Source of the DNA: Ochromonas danica
Taxonomy: Eukaryota > Sar > Chrysophyceae > Chromulinales > Chromulinaceae
Reading direction: 5' to 3'
Length of the DNA stretch: 64,000 nucleotides
Assembly (NCBI GenBank): GCA_015146655.1
Contig: VKHL01000119.1
Coordinates: 24,893 to 88,892 of the forward strand
The translations under genes were made by a program, and so were the position numbers. Below the pieces are notes generated by a model. It had not been told where the DNA came from and searched no databases. It saw nothing but the letters and a program-made list of their open reading frames with translations. Positions within the stretch are counted from its first letter, which is position 1. Every line of letters starts with the position of its first letter. Below are positions 11,849-21,058 of this stretch, piece after piece.

Positions 11849-12591
11849 GTAAACCAGCTTTCTCTAAGTAGATACTGTAGCTCTCTTGCTCGTGACGACG
11901 ACTACTTTCCCTTGTTTCCAAACCCTTGTTGTTGTGGTGATGATGTTGTGAGAATGAGTATCTCAGTGGATTACTCAGTGAGACAGTCTTGACCCTTTTA
12001 ATTCTTTACATATTCTACCACAACTCGGTTGCTTTCTACTACAAATGATTCTCATGAGCTCTGCTCTTCTCTTCCTTCTTCTTTCTGGATAAATTAAATC
12101 AAAACATCAAACATGTTTACCACCCAGCTATCCTTCTCTCAACCCACTTAATTTGGAGTCTTCATCCTCCCCTCATTTTTGTCTCCATGAGATCGTTTGT
12201 CTTTCCATGGAATCCACCCAGTTTTTGGTGCCATGGAGTAATATAATGTAATGTAATGTGTGAGATTCTTAGAGTAGCGGTAATAATTGCCACGAAGACT
12301 ACTACAGTACTGTAACACAAAGTCTTAGTAATCTAATCTAATCTAATCTAATCTAATCTAATCTAATCTAATCTAATCTAATCTAATCTAATCTAATCTA
12401 ATCTACTGTAGAGCTAATACAATTCCAAACCAATTTTGTGAAGTTAAGCAATCGGCGCAGCTGCAACAATCGGAACATCCGCCATGTGTTGACTTATAAC
12501 CAGTGATTTCATAGATTAGACAGTGGAAAGTGCTACTTTTTCCACGGGGTTTGGTTTTCAAAGTTCTGTTGTTTTTGTTCTTCTTCACATC
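11849..12591. other. Intergenic region upstream of the FetB-FetA-like gene
   Basis: Contains the TAATC microsatellite (12328-12405) and otherwise no coding or RNA signal. Short words such as TAATGTAATG repeat near 12240. Confidence 0.4.
12328..12405. repeat. (TAATC)n microsatellite
   Basis: About 15 uninterrupted copies of the pentamer TAATC. Confidence 0.95.
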
Positions 12592-12619
12592 ATGATGGTG
12601 ATAATGATGATGACTACGG

Positions 12620-12651
<32 letters not shown>

Positions 12652-15088
12652 CAGGCAGTAGCAGTAGGAGCAGAGTCTGACTCTTCCACTACCACCCCTG
12701 TTGTTGTTGATAATAATAACAGTAATGGTGATAATAGTATTTCATATGGTGCTCCTCCTATTGGCACAGTGCGTCTCTTATTATCCACTTTAGGACCTAT
12801 TGCCTTCTTATTACTTTCTGCCTATTACAAGGTTGACCTTGAGAAGAAGATCTTACTTGGTCTTATCCGATCAACAATTCAATTACTTTTCTTAGGACAT
12901 GTTCTACTTCATGTTATCTTCACCTTAACTTCATTACCTCTCATTCTACTCTATCTCTTCTTAATGATTACTATCGCAGCATTAGAAGCTATTGGTAGAC
13001 AAGGTCGTACCTATCATGGACACTATCAAGATGCCTTTCTATCATGTTTGTTTAGTGGTGGTGGTGTTGGTCTATATGCTAACTTCATTGTCTTTCATCC
13101 CACTCCATGGTGGAAACCTGAAGTCCTTATCCCAACCTCTGGTATGATTATTGGTAACTCTGTGTCAGGTCCTGCTGTTGCCATTGAACGTTTATTAGCG
13201 GATGTCTTAGATCGTAAACATGAGACAGAAGTACGACTTAGCTGGGGGGCTACAGCATATGAAGCTGTGTTACCTATGGCACGATCTGCTGCACGTGCTG
13301 CATTACTACCTCAACTGAACATGCTTGCTATCATTGGTCTTGTTAGTATACCTGGTATGATGACAGGTCAACTACTAGGTGGTACTAGACCTAGTATAGC
13401 TGCAGAGTATCAATTAGCGATCTTGTTTCTATTAGTTACAACAAATGTCATATCAACATTAGTTTCGATTATCTTAGCATTAAGACATGGTGTATTTGAT
13501 ATGAAAATGCATAGATTAACACCACATAGGATTATTAAGAGAGAAGGAGGGAAGATGGAGATTGATCGTGTCTTATGGTCTATCTTATCTCAAGGATATC
13601 ATAATGTTACTAGCCTTTGCTTTGGTCGTCATGGTGGGAATGACATAGCAGCAGGAGGAGGAGGTGGTGGTGGTGGGGGGGGGAGGGGTGAATATAGTCA
13701 ACTAGATAATATAGAAATGTCACCTTTGAATGAAGGAGGAGGAGGAGGTCGTACAGGCTATCAAATCGAAACAACTACTACACGACCTTATGAGATCTTA
13801 GAAGAAGCTGTTGACTTACAACTTCATTTAGAACAAGTCAATGTATTAACAGCTGGACTGACTCTCTTTGGTGTCGATGGATTGTCTCTCATAGTGAGAC
13901 CAAATGAGATCATCACGTTAGAAGGACCATCAGGATTAGGCAAGACAAGATTGTTACGTGCTATTAGTCAATTAGATGAACTTCATGCGGGGTCATTGTG
14001 TTATGGTTCTAGTCAATGGTTCCATGCTATCCAGTCAGACAACAATAATAGCCTTGCCATGCCAAGCCAATGGACTGTACCGAAATGGCGATGCAGAGTG
14101 ATCTATGTACCACAGGTTAGTTAACACACCTCCTCCTCCTCCTCCTCCTCAGTTGTTGTTGTGATTGTTGCTATTGTCTAACGCTGTGTTGACACTGTTG
14201 ATCCCATTGTTAGGCTCTTCCACCATTAGATGGTTCTCCTAAAGATCTAATCAAAGTTCTTTGTCAATATGAATCACGACAATTAGATGGCCAGACACAA
14301 GTTGTTCTATCAGGTACATTATGCTATGCTATACTATGCTATGCTATGCTATACCTGTGTATATTAAACTATGCTGTGTTATGTTATACTATGTTATGTT
14401 AAGCTATACTATGTTATGTTAAACTATACTGTGCTACGTTATGTTACACTATGTTTACACTATTACTATGCTAGTCTATCTTATAGACTATGTTATACTG
14501 TACTATGTATGCTATGCTATGCTATGGTGTCGTCTGCTAATGACATGGGACACGTTGTATTCATGATTATGATTAGAGTTGGAAGAAGCTTGTCTAGAGT
14601 TGGAAGTAACTCTTGGCTTGAGAGAAGGATTGATGGACGAGTCTTGGGGGAAGATGTCAGGAGGAGAACGACAACGAGCAGCTATTGCTTGTGCTTTGTT
14701 GTTGGTACGAACAACTCCTAGAAGAGTCTTGTCATGCTTGCCATCCACTGGAGGAGGAGGTGGTGGTGGTGGTGGTGGAGGAGGAGGAGGAGGAAATGGA
14801 AGAAACCCGCTGTTTGTATCAGAGCAGCAGGAGGAGAAGGGGGAGGAGGAGGAGAGATGGAAGTCTGTTCGTGAAGCTGTTCTCCTACTAGACGAGCCTA
14901 CCGCCGCTTGTGATGTAGAGACGACACTTCGTGTAGAAGAAGCCTTGAAGAGAAGTGGAGCAGCGATTATCATGGTGACTCATGATGAGCGACAAGCGCT
15001 GCGCATGGCACACAGACGCATTCTGTTGACCTCCTCCTCCTCCTCTGCTGTGGCTGGTGCTAGTGCTTCACCTGCTGAATGTGTTTGA
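12592..15088 (+). CDS. FetB-FetA-like fusion ABC transporter (UPF0014 permease plus ATPase)
   Basis: One polypeptide of 711 residues. Exons: 12592-14115, 14214-14313, 14577-15088; the joins keep frame and restore the ATPase. The N-terminal half is a multi-span UPF0014/FetB membrane domain with RSTIQLLFLG, TSGMIIGNSVSG, and the signature IPGMMTGQLLGG. The C-terminal half is an ABC ATPase: Walker A GPSGLGKT (about 445-452), signature MSGGERQR, Walker B VLLLDEPTA, and switch His in VTHDE. In bacteria FetA and FetB, and in plants STAR1 and STAR2 (ALS3), are separate proteins; they are linked to iron export and aluminium tolerance. Here they are fused. The start is the first in-frame ATG after upstream non-ATG codons; an ATG microsatellite then gives a poly-Met leader. 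Gly runs interrupt the linker and the ATPase between signature and Walker B. Confidence 0.87.
14314..14576 (+). repeat. Repeat-filled second intron of the FetB-FetA-like gene
   Basis: Intron starting gtacatt and ending gattag, filled with variants of ATGCTATACT and ATGTTAAACTATACTGTGCT. The same words occur in the 24-bp array at 23112-23413, so the two share an origin. Confidence 0.75.
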
Positions 15089-15481
15089 AGGTCAAACACA
15101 CACACACACACACATCTTTACAATGAGAACTATTAGAACAAACAGTGTAATAGCAAACGTTTGATTTATTATTGTTGTTTTGATGTCATACTAATTGAAG
15201 CTTAACAAACTACAGTACAGTAGTACCCAACTCGCATTAATCGAGTTGAAATCCATTTTTCTCTATTAGAAAGTCCAATATTGTCAACACCTTGTTTTTC
15301 CGTCATCGAACCATTTTCAACCCCGCGCAACACACAAAGAGCAGCGAAGTTTGCTCAGTGAGGAAGAAAGGTTTCAACCCTATTAATACGAGTTTTGTAA
15401 TTATACGCGACAGGTCAAAATCCAATGGAAATTGTCGTGAACAAGAAGAAATCCAAATGGGATAGTCTATGATAGTAGACT
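15089..15481. other. Spacer between the transporter and GT47 genes
   Basis: Contains a CA run at about 15096-15113. No other feature is visible. Confidence 0.4.
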
Positions 15482-17638
15482 ATGACTTCTTCTATCTTCC
15501 TCTCTCTTCCTCTCCTTCTTCTCCTTCTTCTCACCCTTCAACAAGGGTTAGGAAGACTTCCCCGATATACAATCGATCCTTTTCTTCTCAAACTTGTCAA
15601 TGAAATGCTTCAATCTTGTAGTAGATCTACTACTAGTGGTAATAATGTCAACGTCTCCTCCTCCTCGGTCAGCTTCATCTTGTCAGACCTTCAACAACAA
15701 TCTGCTTATCATTACTCACGCTCTATGGAACTCTTTGCCTATCAATACTTTGTTGAACAAAGACATGCTAACTTGCATTACATCCCTTGGCATCAACAAC
15801 AACAGAAGGAGAATGATGGTAGCGACAACAATGTGTTGGAATTTGTGCCATTGTTACCACTTGACTGGCTGCGACAACGTCAACCAATAGCAGCAGCAGC
15901 AGCAGGTGGAGGAGGAGGTGGTGGAGGAGGTGGTAGTGGTAGTGGTAGTCAACCTCCTCCTGCTCCTCCTCCTGCTTGCTCTTACAAGACCTGGATAGAC
16001 CATCTAGTGACTGTGACTGACTATCTCCTTCAACGTGATCGACACCGTCTACTACCTCTCTTATCACCCAGTCAGGCTAGTACTACCAGTCTGAGCCCAT
16101 TAGCAGTGCTAACACATGCTAGACTACCTATCAAGTTTATGATAGCAGGAGGTGACTATCTACGAAGTCAATGGGCTAGTAACGGGTTAGAAACACAGCA
16201 GAGAAGAGGTAGTGTATGGCAGAAGGTTACCCTTCTGATTCAATCGTTAGTCATTGGTCATCCACAGAGATGGATGGAATGTCCAGATGTCTTTCGTAAA
16301 CCATTCAGATATGTTGTGGAGATGCCCTTTGTAGTAGGTCCACCTCCTCCTCCTCCTCCTCCACCACCTCCTCCTCCTCCTCCACCTAGTAGTAGTGGTA
16401 GTAGTAGTGGTAGTAGTGTGCGGTACTATCCGCGGATAGTGTTTGTAGGTCAAGTACCCCCTGAACTACCTCTTTACTATCAAGATGATCCAGATTGGCT
16501 ATGTTCGTTACGAAATACCTTATATCGAGTTAGTCTATTACGTAACGACACCCTCTTCGTTAACTTGACAACGCACACTCTGTTACACACAGGCTATACA
16601 GAGGTAGCAGCTCGACTTGACAAGGTACTACCAGTAGATCATGCTACCCTTTGTATCATCTTACCTGCGTCATCTCAGAGCTACAGCACCTCCTTGCTCT
16701 ACGAGGTAGTGCGGCGAGGGTGTGTGCCTGTGCTAGTGAGTGACTGGCTAGTACCCGCCTTTAGCTTTTTGTTACCTTGGCAACACTTTGCTTGGCGAGT
16801 ACTAGAGAAAGACTTGCGTGAACAGCCTGAAGTTGTGTTAAATCGATTGGTTGCCTTGTTGGGTAGTAGTGGTGGTGGTGGAGGAGGAGGAGGTGGTGGT
16901 GGTGGAGGAGAGGTAGAGAAGAAGAGGAAGCAAGCTGAACTTCATCGCCACTTGTTGAACTACCAGCCGGTGCACACCTCCTCGTCTATCTACCGCTACT
17001 ACCTCTCCTTACACAAACACCGCCCACAGCAGGAGGAGGAGGAGGAGAGGCAAGGGATGGTAGTGTTACCTCTGGACATGGCTATGCTGGAGATCTACCA
17101 CGCCTTGAGACAGCCAGACTACCACCTACCCTGCGAGAGGTACCACTCCTGCTACCACCCTCCTCCTCCTCCTGCTGCTGCTGCTCCTCCTCCACCATCT
17201 GCTAGCTCTAGCAAGAAGAAGACGACGAGTGGTAGCAGTAGTGGTAGTGCGGCCGCGGCGGTCTATCAAGTGCCCCCGCTAGCTCTCCCTCCCCCCGGCA
17301 CTACCCAAGGGGTGGCGCTACCCCCTCTACCACTACCTCTTCTACCTTCTTCAAGTAGCAGTGTGTGTCGATTGTCAGGACATGCTAAGATGGTCTACTT
17401 CCTGCAGTGCACACGTCTTCTCTGGCCGAGTGGTAAGACGGTACTAGCCTTCACTGAGGAGGAGCAGGAGGAGGAGGAGGTGCGCTACCTGCTAGCCTTC
17501 CACCACCTTCAGAGACCTGAAGGATGGAAGCCCTTCGTCTGGCCTCCCCTCCCTCCTCCTACCCATCCCTCCTCCCAGAAGGGGGTCTACCCCACGGGGG
17601 TAGTCGACCTGGACCAACTACCTCTACCTCTACCTTGA
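15482..17638 (+). CDS. Large exostosin-family (GT47) protein
   Basis: Single exon, 718 residues, starting at a clean ATG with a strong signal peptide or anchor (about residues 1-24, Leu-rich). The exostosin-type C-terminal donor-binding segment is seen as TLCIILPASSQ, then LYEVVRRGCVPVLVSD and LLPWQHFAWRV. GT47 enzymes transfer sugars in the Golgi to cell-surface glycans. Microsatellite-coded runs interrupt the chain: poly-Gly near 140 and 460, poly-Pro near 285 and 560. A C-terminal extension of about 150 residues (MVYFLQCTRLLWP onward) has no family I recognise. It belongs to the same superfamily as the 39-51 kb GT47 genes but is clearly divergent. Confidence 0.75.
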   Translation: MTSSIFLSLPLLLLLLLTLQQGLGRLPRYTIDPFLLKLVNEMLQSCSRSTTSGNNVNVSSSSVSFILSDLQQQSAYHYSRSMELFAYQYFVEQRHANLHYIPWHQQQQKENDGSDNNVLEFVPLLPLDWLRQRQPIAAAAAGGGGGGGGGGSGSGSQPPPAPPPACSYKTWIDHLVTVTDYLLQRDRHRLLPLLSPSQASTTSLSPLAVLTHARLPIKFMIAGGDYLRSQWASNGLETQQRRGSVWQKVTLLIQSLVIGHPQRWMECPDVFRKPFRYVVEMPFVVGPPPPPPPPPPPPPPPPSSSGSSSGSSVRYYPRIVFVGQVPPELPLYYQDDPDWLCSLRNTLYRVSLLRNDTLFVNLTTHTLLHTGYTEVAARLDKVLPVDHATLCIILPASSQSYSTSLLYEVVRRGCVPVLVSDWLVPAFSFLLPWQHFAWRVLEKDLREQPEVVLNRLVALLGSSGGGGGGGGGGGGGEVEKKRKQAELHRHLLNYQPVHTSSSIYRYYLSLHKHRPQQEEEEERQGMVVLPLDMAMLEIYHALRQPDYHLPCERYHSCYHPPPPPAAAAPPPPSASSSKKKTTSGSSSGSAAAAVYQVPPLALPPPGTTQGVALPPLPLPLLPSSSSSVCRLSGHAKMVYFLQCTRLLWPSGKTVLAFTEEEQEEEEVRYLLAFHHLQRPEGWKPFVWPPLPPPTHPSSQKGVYPTGVVDLDQLPLPLP

Positions 17639-17756
17639 ACACTACATCAACCACTACCTTATTAACGCTCTTATTACCTATATAGTCACTACTTCAGTAG
17701 TGCTACCCACTACTAGTATACTACACTAGCACTACCCACACTACCTCCTCTACCTC

Positions 17757-17905
17757 GTGCATCATATATACTGTATATTGTATATTGTATATATAAAGTG
17801 TATACTAGTATATAGATCTAATGTATATATACAGTGTATAACAGTACTGTATATACTGTACAAGTATAAGTATTGTATATACACTACACTATACAGTATA
17901 TACAG
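17757..17905. repeat. TATAC/GTATA low-complexity tract
   Basis: Many overlapping self-complementary words such as TGTATATAC and ACAGTATATAC; likely to form cruciforms, and not coding. Confidence 0.7.
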
Positions 17906-18058
17906 GCTCTCATCGGGGCGATGCAATGTCCACTTAAAGTTTACATTGCCGATGTGGGGGCGATTTGGCGATGCACCATTATTCTCACCGATGACTGTAA
18001 TCCTGGTAATGACAAAAGTGGGGACTTGACAAAAGAGTACTGAGTATACAAATGGTAT

Positions 18059-18143
18059 AGCCCCGCGCTGTCGTTTCACGCAATGTACTAGTAGTATTAC
18101 CACAGTTGCAAACTCTGAGAGTGTGAAACTATTGCGCGGGGCT
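18059..18143. repeat. Inverted repeat with GC-rich arms
   Basis: Arms AGCCCCGCGC (18059-18068) and GCGCGGGGCT (18134-18143) are perfect complements. Inside them, after four unpaired bases on each side, GTTTCAC (18073-18079) pairs with GTGAAAC (18123-18129). The loop is about 43 bases. Confidence 0.8.
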
Positions 18144-18160
18144 GGCAGTCGTCATATGGT

Positions 18161-18330
18161 CTACAACTTTTTTCGTTTTTCGGAGTTTCGGACGCGTTTC
18201 CGTAAAGTTAAAGGGGTATAAAGCGCGTTTCTGACCTTGTCTGCATACAGCAGATTAGTTTATTCCCCACCCTTTAGACCACACAACAGTTTTGAGTGTC
18301 CGAAACTCCGAAAAACGAAAAAAGTTGTAC
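18161..18330. repeat. Fold-back element with 32-bp perfect inverted repeats
   Basis: Bases 18162-18193 are the exact reverse complement of 18298-18329, separated by about 104 bases. The arms are AC-CTTTTTTCG-like and resemble sequence at 38724 and 63923. It lies directly upstream of a Myb/SANT-like gene of transposon type, so it may be a MITE or transposon end. Confidence 0.75.
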
Positions 18331-18430
18331 AGGACCATGGCTACAAATAACCGTGTGCATTCAGATTGCCGATTTCAGTCTCTCTCTGACTTGGAAATTT
18401 TCCTTTTCAGCCAATTTTCATTGGCCCGCA

Positions 18431-19288
18431 ATGGTAAATTGGACAGATAATCTTGTAACAAAACTTTTAGAGATTTTGCTTGAATTAAAAGCACAAAAAG
18501 AAATTTCTGAAGATAATTCTATTCATGCTACATCATGGAAGAAAATCTGGTTACTTTTCAAAGAGCATTTACCTGAGACAGAAGGGAGTAGTGAATGGAA
18601 AAAGGAATCACTCCAGAGTAAATTACAAAATCTAAAGATGAAATACACCGATCTCAACAAAATCTTGTCCTTTTCTGGAATGGAATGGGATGCAGAAAGT
18701 TGTAAACCAATTGCTTCTTCTGATTCTGTCTGGTCTGCTTATGTTGCAGGCCAAGCAGAAGCACAGAAGAAGAAGATGGAGTGGTACACAAAACATTCTT
18801 TCCCACATTATCTACTGCTGAAAGAGTTTTTCAGCGGAAGAAGTACAGCAACAACTGCTACTAGAGAGGAGGGCTCCTCCAGCAGGAGTAGTACCGCTGT
18901 AATGTCATCTGCAGAGCATTGTCCAGCAGAAAGTTCTACTACATCGACTACATCGACTAGTACTTGTAGTAGTAGTAGTAGAAAGCATAAGAAGAGAAAA
19001 TTAGAAGATCTTCTTCCTTCTCCTCCTCCTCCAACAACGACAACAACAACAACAGGAGAAGATGTTGTTGGACAGAGAGCACTAGACAAGTTCAAAGCCT
19101 CGTCACACTACATGGAATACGATGCAAGTAGAAGAATCCACATCAAGAGCATTCTATCGATGATTCCTGTCAAAGGAGCTGTAAACTGGGCGCTGCTCTA
19201 TGTCAATGCTGACGGAGAAGAGGAAGAAGCACTGACTCTTAGTGAAATAGCTGCGTTGAAGCTACCCAATACATGGCGGAGGGAGTGA
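18431..19288 (+). CDS. Myb/SANT-like DNA-binding protein (transposon-associated type)
   Basis: 285 residues from the ATG at 18431; the frame is open upstream but crosses the inverted repeat, so the later ATG is preferred. The N-terminal 120 residues match the Myb/SANT-like (Myb_DNA-bind_3) pattern: WTDNLVTKLLEILLE, LQSKLQNLKMKYTDL, a Gly-x-x-WD core (SGMEWDAES), a DSVWSAYV step, and the closing FPHYLLLKEFF. A Ser/Thr-rich middle with a basic KHKKRK stretch (possible nuclear signal) follows, then a C-terminal HYMEYDASRRIHIKS region without a known family. Such proteins often accompany PIF/Harbinger transposases. No transposase is seen nearby, so it may be a domesticated or stranded copy. Confidence 0.7.
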   Translation: MVNWTDNLVTKLLEILLELKAQKEISEDNSIHATSWKKIWLLFKEHLPETEGSSEWKKESLQSKLQNLKMKYTDLNKILSFSGMEWDAESCKPIASSDSVWSAYVAGQAEAQKKKMEWYTKHSFPHYLLLKEFFSGRSTATTATREEGSSSRSSTAVMSSAEHCPAESSTTSTTSTSTCSSSSRKHKKRKLEDLLPSPPPPTTTTTTTGEDVVGQRALDKFKASSHYMEYDASRRIHIKSILSMIPVKGAVNWALLYVNADGEEEEALTLSEIAALKLPNTWRRE

Positions 19289-19626
19289 TTTACCCACAAC
19301 ATCTGTTTAGCAATATTGTCTCTCCACATTTTGATTCCAGCAGCAGCATCATCGTCTTGTTCTTCTTCCGGTTGCTCTTCTTCTCCCTCTTGATGCTTTC
19401 TCTCCTCCTAGTTGTAAGTGGCCAATACAGCCCATACAATCTGTACTTGCTTGTCATATCGTAGTCGAAGCGGTTAGGAGGAGCACCACGGGTAATGATG
19501 CCTATTGTTCTTTCAATAACATTTCTTAAGCTGGAGTGCCTTGTTGAACAATAGGCTACATGTTAGTAGTAAGATGTGCACTGTAACTGTTGCGGTCTGT
19601 GTAGCTGTAGTTAGTTTGTTAAGTTA

Positions 19627-19678
<52 letters not shown>

Positions 19679-20155
19679 TGTGTGTGTTAGTGTAGTGTAT
19701 AGAGGATTCATTCCTAGACTAACTTAACTCTAACTTAACTCTAACGGTTAGACTAGTCTAGTCTAGGTATTGTAATCAGAGTGTGTGATCTATCTAGTCT
19801 AGTGTAGTGTAATATATCGTACATGTCAATAGTATAGTATGGATGGAACGCTACACTACACTACACTACACTACATTGAATTACACTACACTACTACATC
19901 CCCTACACTACACTGCACTATGTGTGTACTAACGGTCATGCGGAGAGGTAGTCAAGCTGCTACTATTAGATGACAGTCGATTAGTGGACAATATAAATAG
20001 TTGTTGTACTCTTAATACAAGCAGTAGCTGTTTGTGAGTAGTCCAGTAGCAGGAGGAGGAGGAGGTGGTGGTGGTGGTGGAGGAGGAGGAGGAGGAGGAG
20101 GGTAAGATAGATTAGTTATTTACAGCTAGAATAGAACAGATTAGTGGTAAGAGGT
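19289..20155. other. Intergenic region with microsatellites and a hairpin
   Basis: Includes an 11-bp perfect inverted repeat (19500-19510 with 19546-19556, GCCTATTGTTC), a GT run (19630-19689), CTAGT and ACACT repeat words (19740-19920), and a GGA run (20050-20100). No gene seen. Confidence 0.5.
19630..19689. repeat. (GT)n microsatellite
   Basis: About 28 GT units with one interruption (GTATGT). Confidence 0.95.
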
Positions 20156-20644
20156 CTACAGAGTACGTCTTGAAGTGGTAGTGGTAGCAGGAGGAGGAGG
20201 AGGGGAAGGCAGGTAGTCGTCATAGTAGTCCTCCTCCTCCTCCTGCTCCTCCATACCTCCTCGCTGGATGAAGTAAGCCATGAGGTCGATGAGGTTCTGC
20301 ATAGCTACCTCCTCCTCCTCCTCCTCCTGCTCCTGCTCCACTCCTCCTCCTCCTCCACCACCACCTCCTCCTCCTCCCCTCATCTCCGCTAACTCCATCT
20401 CCTCCACGAATAGCTCTCTGTCAAGCTCGACGAGTCCCTCGAGGGTCATGGCCGTTAGCCTTCGCCATCGCCTGGCCAGTCTAGCCGCAGCCTTGGCTAC
20501 CTCTTCGCACTCCTTGCAGTCCACCTCCTTGGCCAAGCTCTGCCTGGTTAGCTCACTCACGACAGCTTGAAGACGATCTTCACTTTGTTGTTGATAACGA
20601 CGAAGTGATGAAAGCGTTCGTTGGGTAGCAGCTGATGACTCCAT
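20156..20644 (-). CDS. Small coiled-coil protein, unknown
   Basis: 162 residues from an ATG at 20644. The first 90 residues are helix-forming and rich in Gln, Arg, Glu and Leu (LSSLRRYQQQSEDRLQAVV), with a Cys-Lys-Glu-Cys motif. A poly-Gly run, an acidic poly-Glu stretch and a Pro/Thr tail follow, all coded by trinucleotide repeats. It is divergent from the TTC29-like gene across a 414-bp region, which favours a real, co-regulated gene. No family recognised. Confidence 0.5.
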   Translation of the reverse strand: MESSAATQRTLSSLRRYQQQSEDRLQAVVSELTRQSLAKEVDCKECEEVAKAAARLARRWRRLTAMTLEGLVELDRELFVEEMELAEMRGGGGGGGGGGGGVEQEQEEEEEEVAMQNLIDLMAYFIQRGGMEEQEEEEDYYDDYLPSPPPPPATTTTSRRTL

Positions 20645-21058
20645 TTACTAGTGAGGGGGAAAGTCGGAAATAGGGAGGTTGAAGTCGACTTTACCGCTGT
20701 GGAAAATCGATATTTGGGGGTAGTGATATGAGGGAGGGGAAGTTGACTTTTGAGAGATTGAAGTCATCCTCTCTTCTTAGAAAAGTCGATCTTCCTCCTC
20801 ACAGAGAGAACATGAGATTGAAGGTGTGAGGCGGAAAAGTTTGAAAAAGAGAAGTTAAAGTCGATTTCACCGCTGTGGAAAGTCGATCTTCCGTCTGAGT
20901 GAGAGGGTGAAACGTGAAACGGTTTCTTCTCTCTCTCTGTCTCTGTCAGAGGAAAGATCGACTTTTCTAATCGTATAAGTGTACTTATATCTCCCAAAAG
21001 TCTACTTTCCCCCCTCTCTGTACCCTATCCCCATATACCCTATACTATCAAGTCTAAT
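20645..21058. promoter_or_regulatory. Probable bidirectional promoter with repeated AAGTCGA motifs
   Basis: Between two divergent start codons. The word AAGTCGA(T/C) or its complement occurs about seven times. Two longer copies, at 20681-20714 and 20856-20893, share the core ACCGCTGTGGAAA with a flanking GTCGA on each side. The block at 20655-20678 (GGAAAGTCGGAAATAGGGAG) recurs at 25892-25914 with two mismatches. Confidence 0.45.

Larger units (their letters stand above)
17639..18430. other. Intergenic region with AT palindromes and two inverted repeats
   Basis: Holds a TATA/GTATAC-rich tract (17757-17905), a stem-forming inverted repeat (18059-18143) and a second long inverted repeat (18161-18330). 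No supported gene. Confidence 0.5.

Noticed and set aside
19500-19556. Hairpin as a microRNA precursor
   Set aside because: The perfect arm is 11 bp and pairing decays towards the loop; too short for a convincing precursor.
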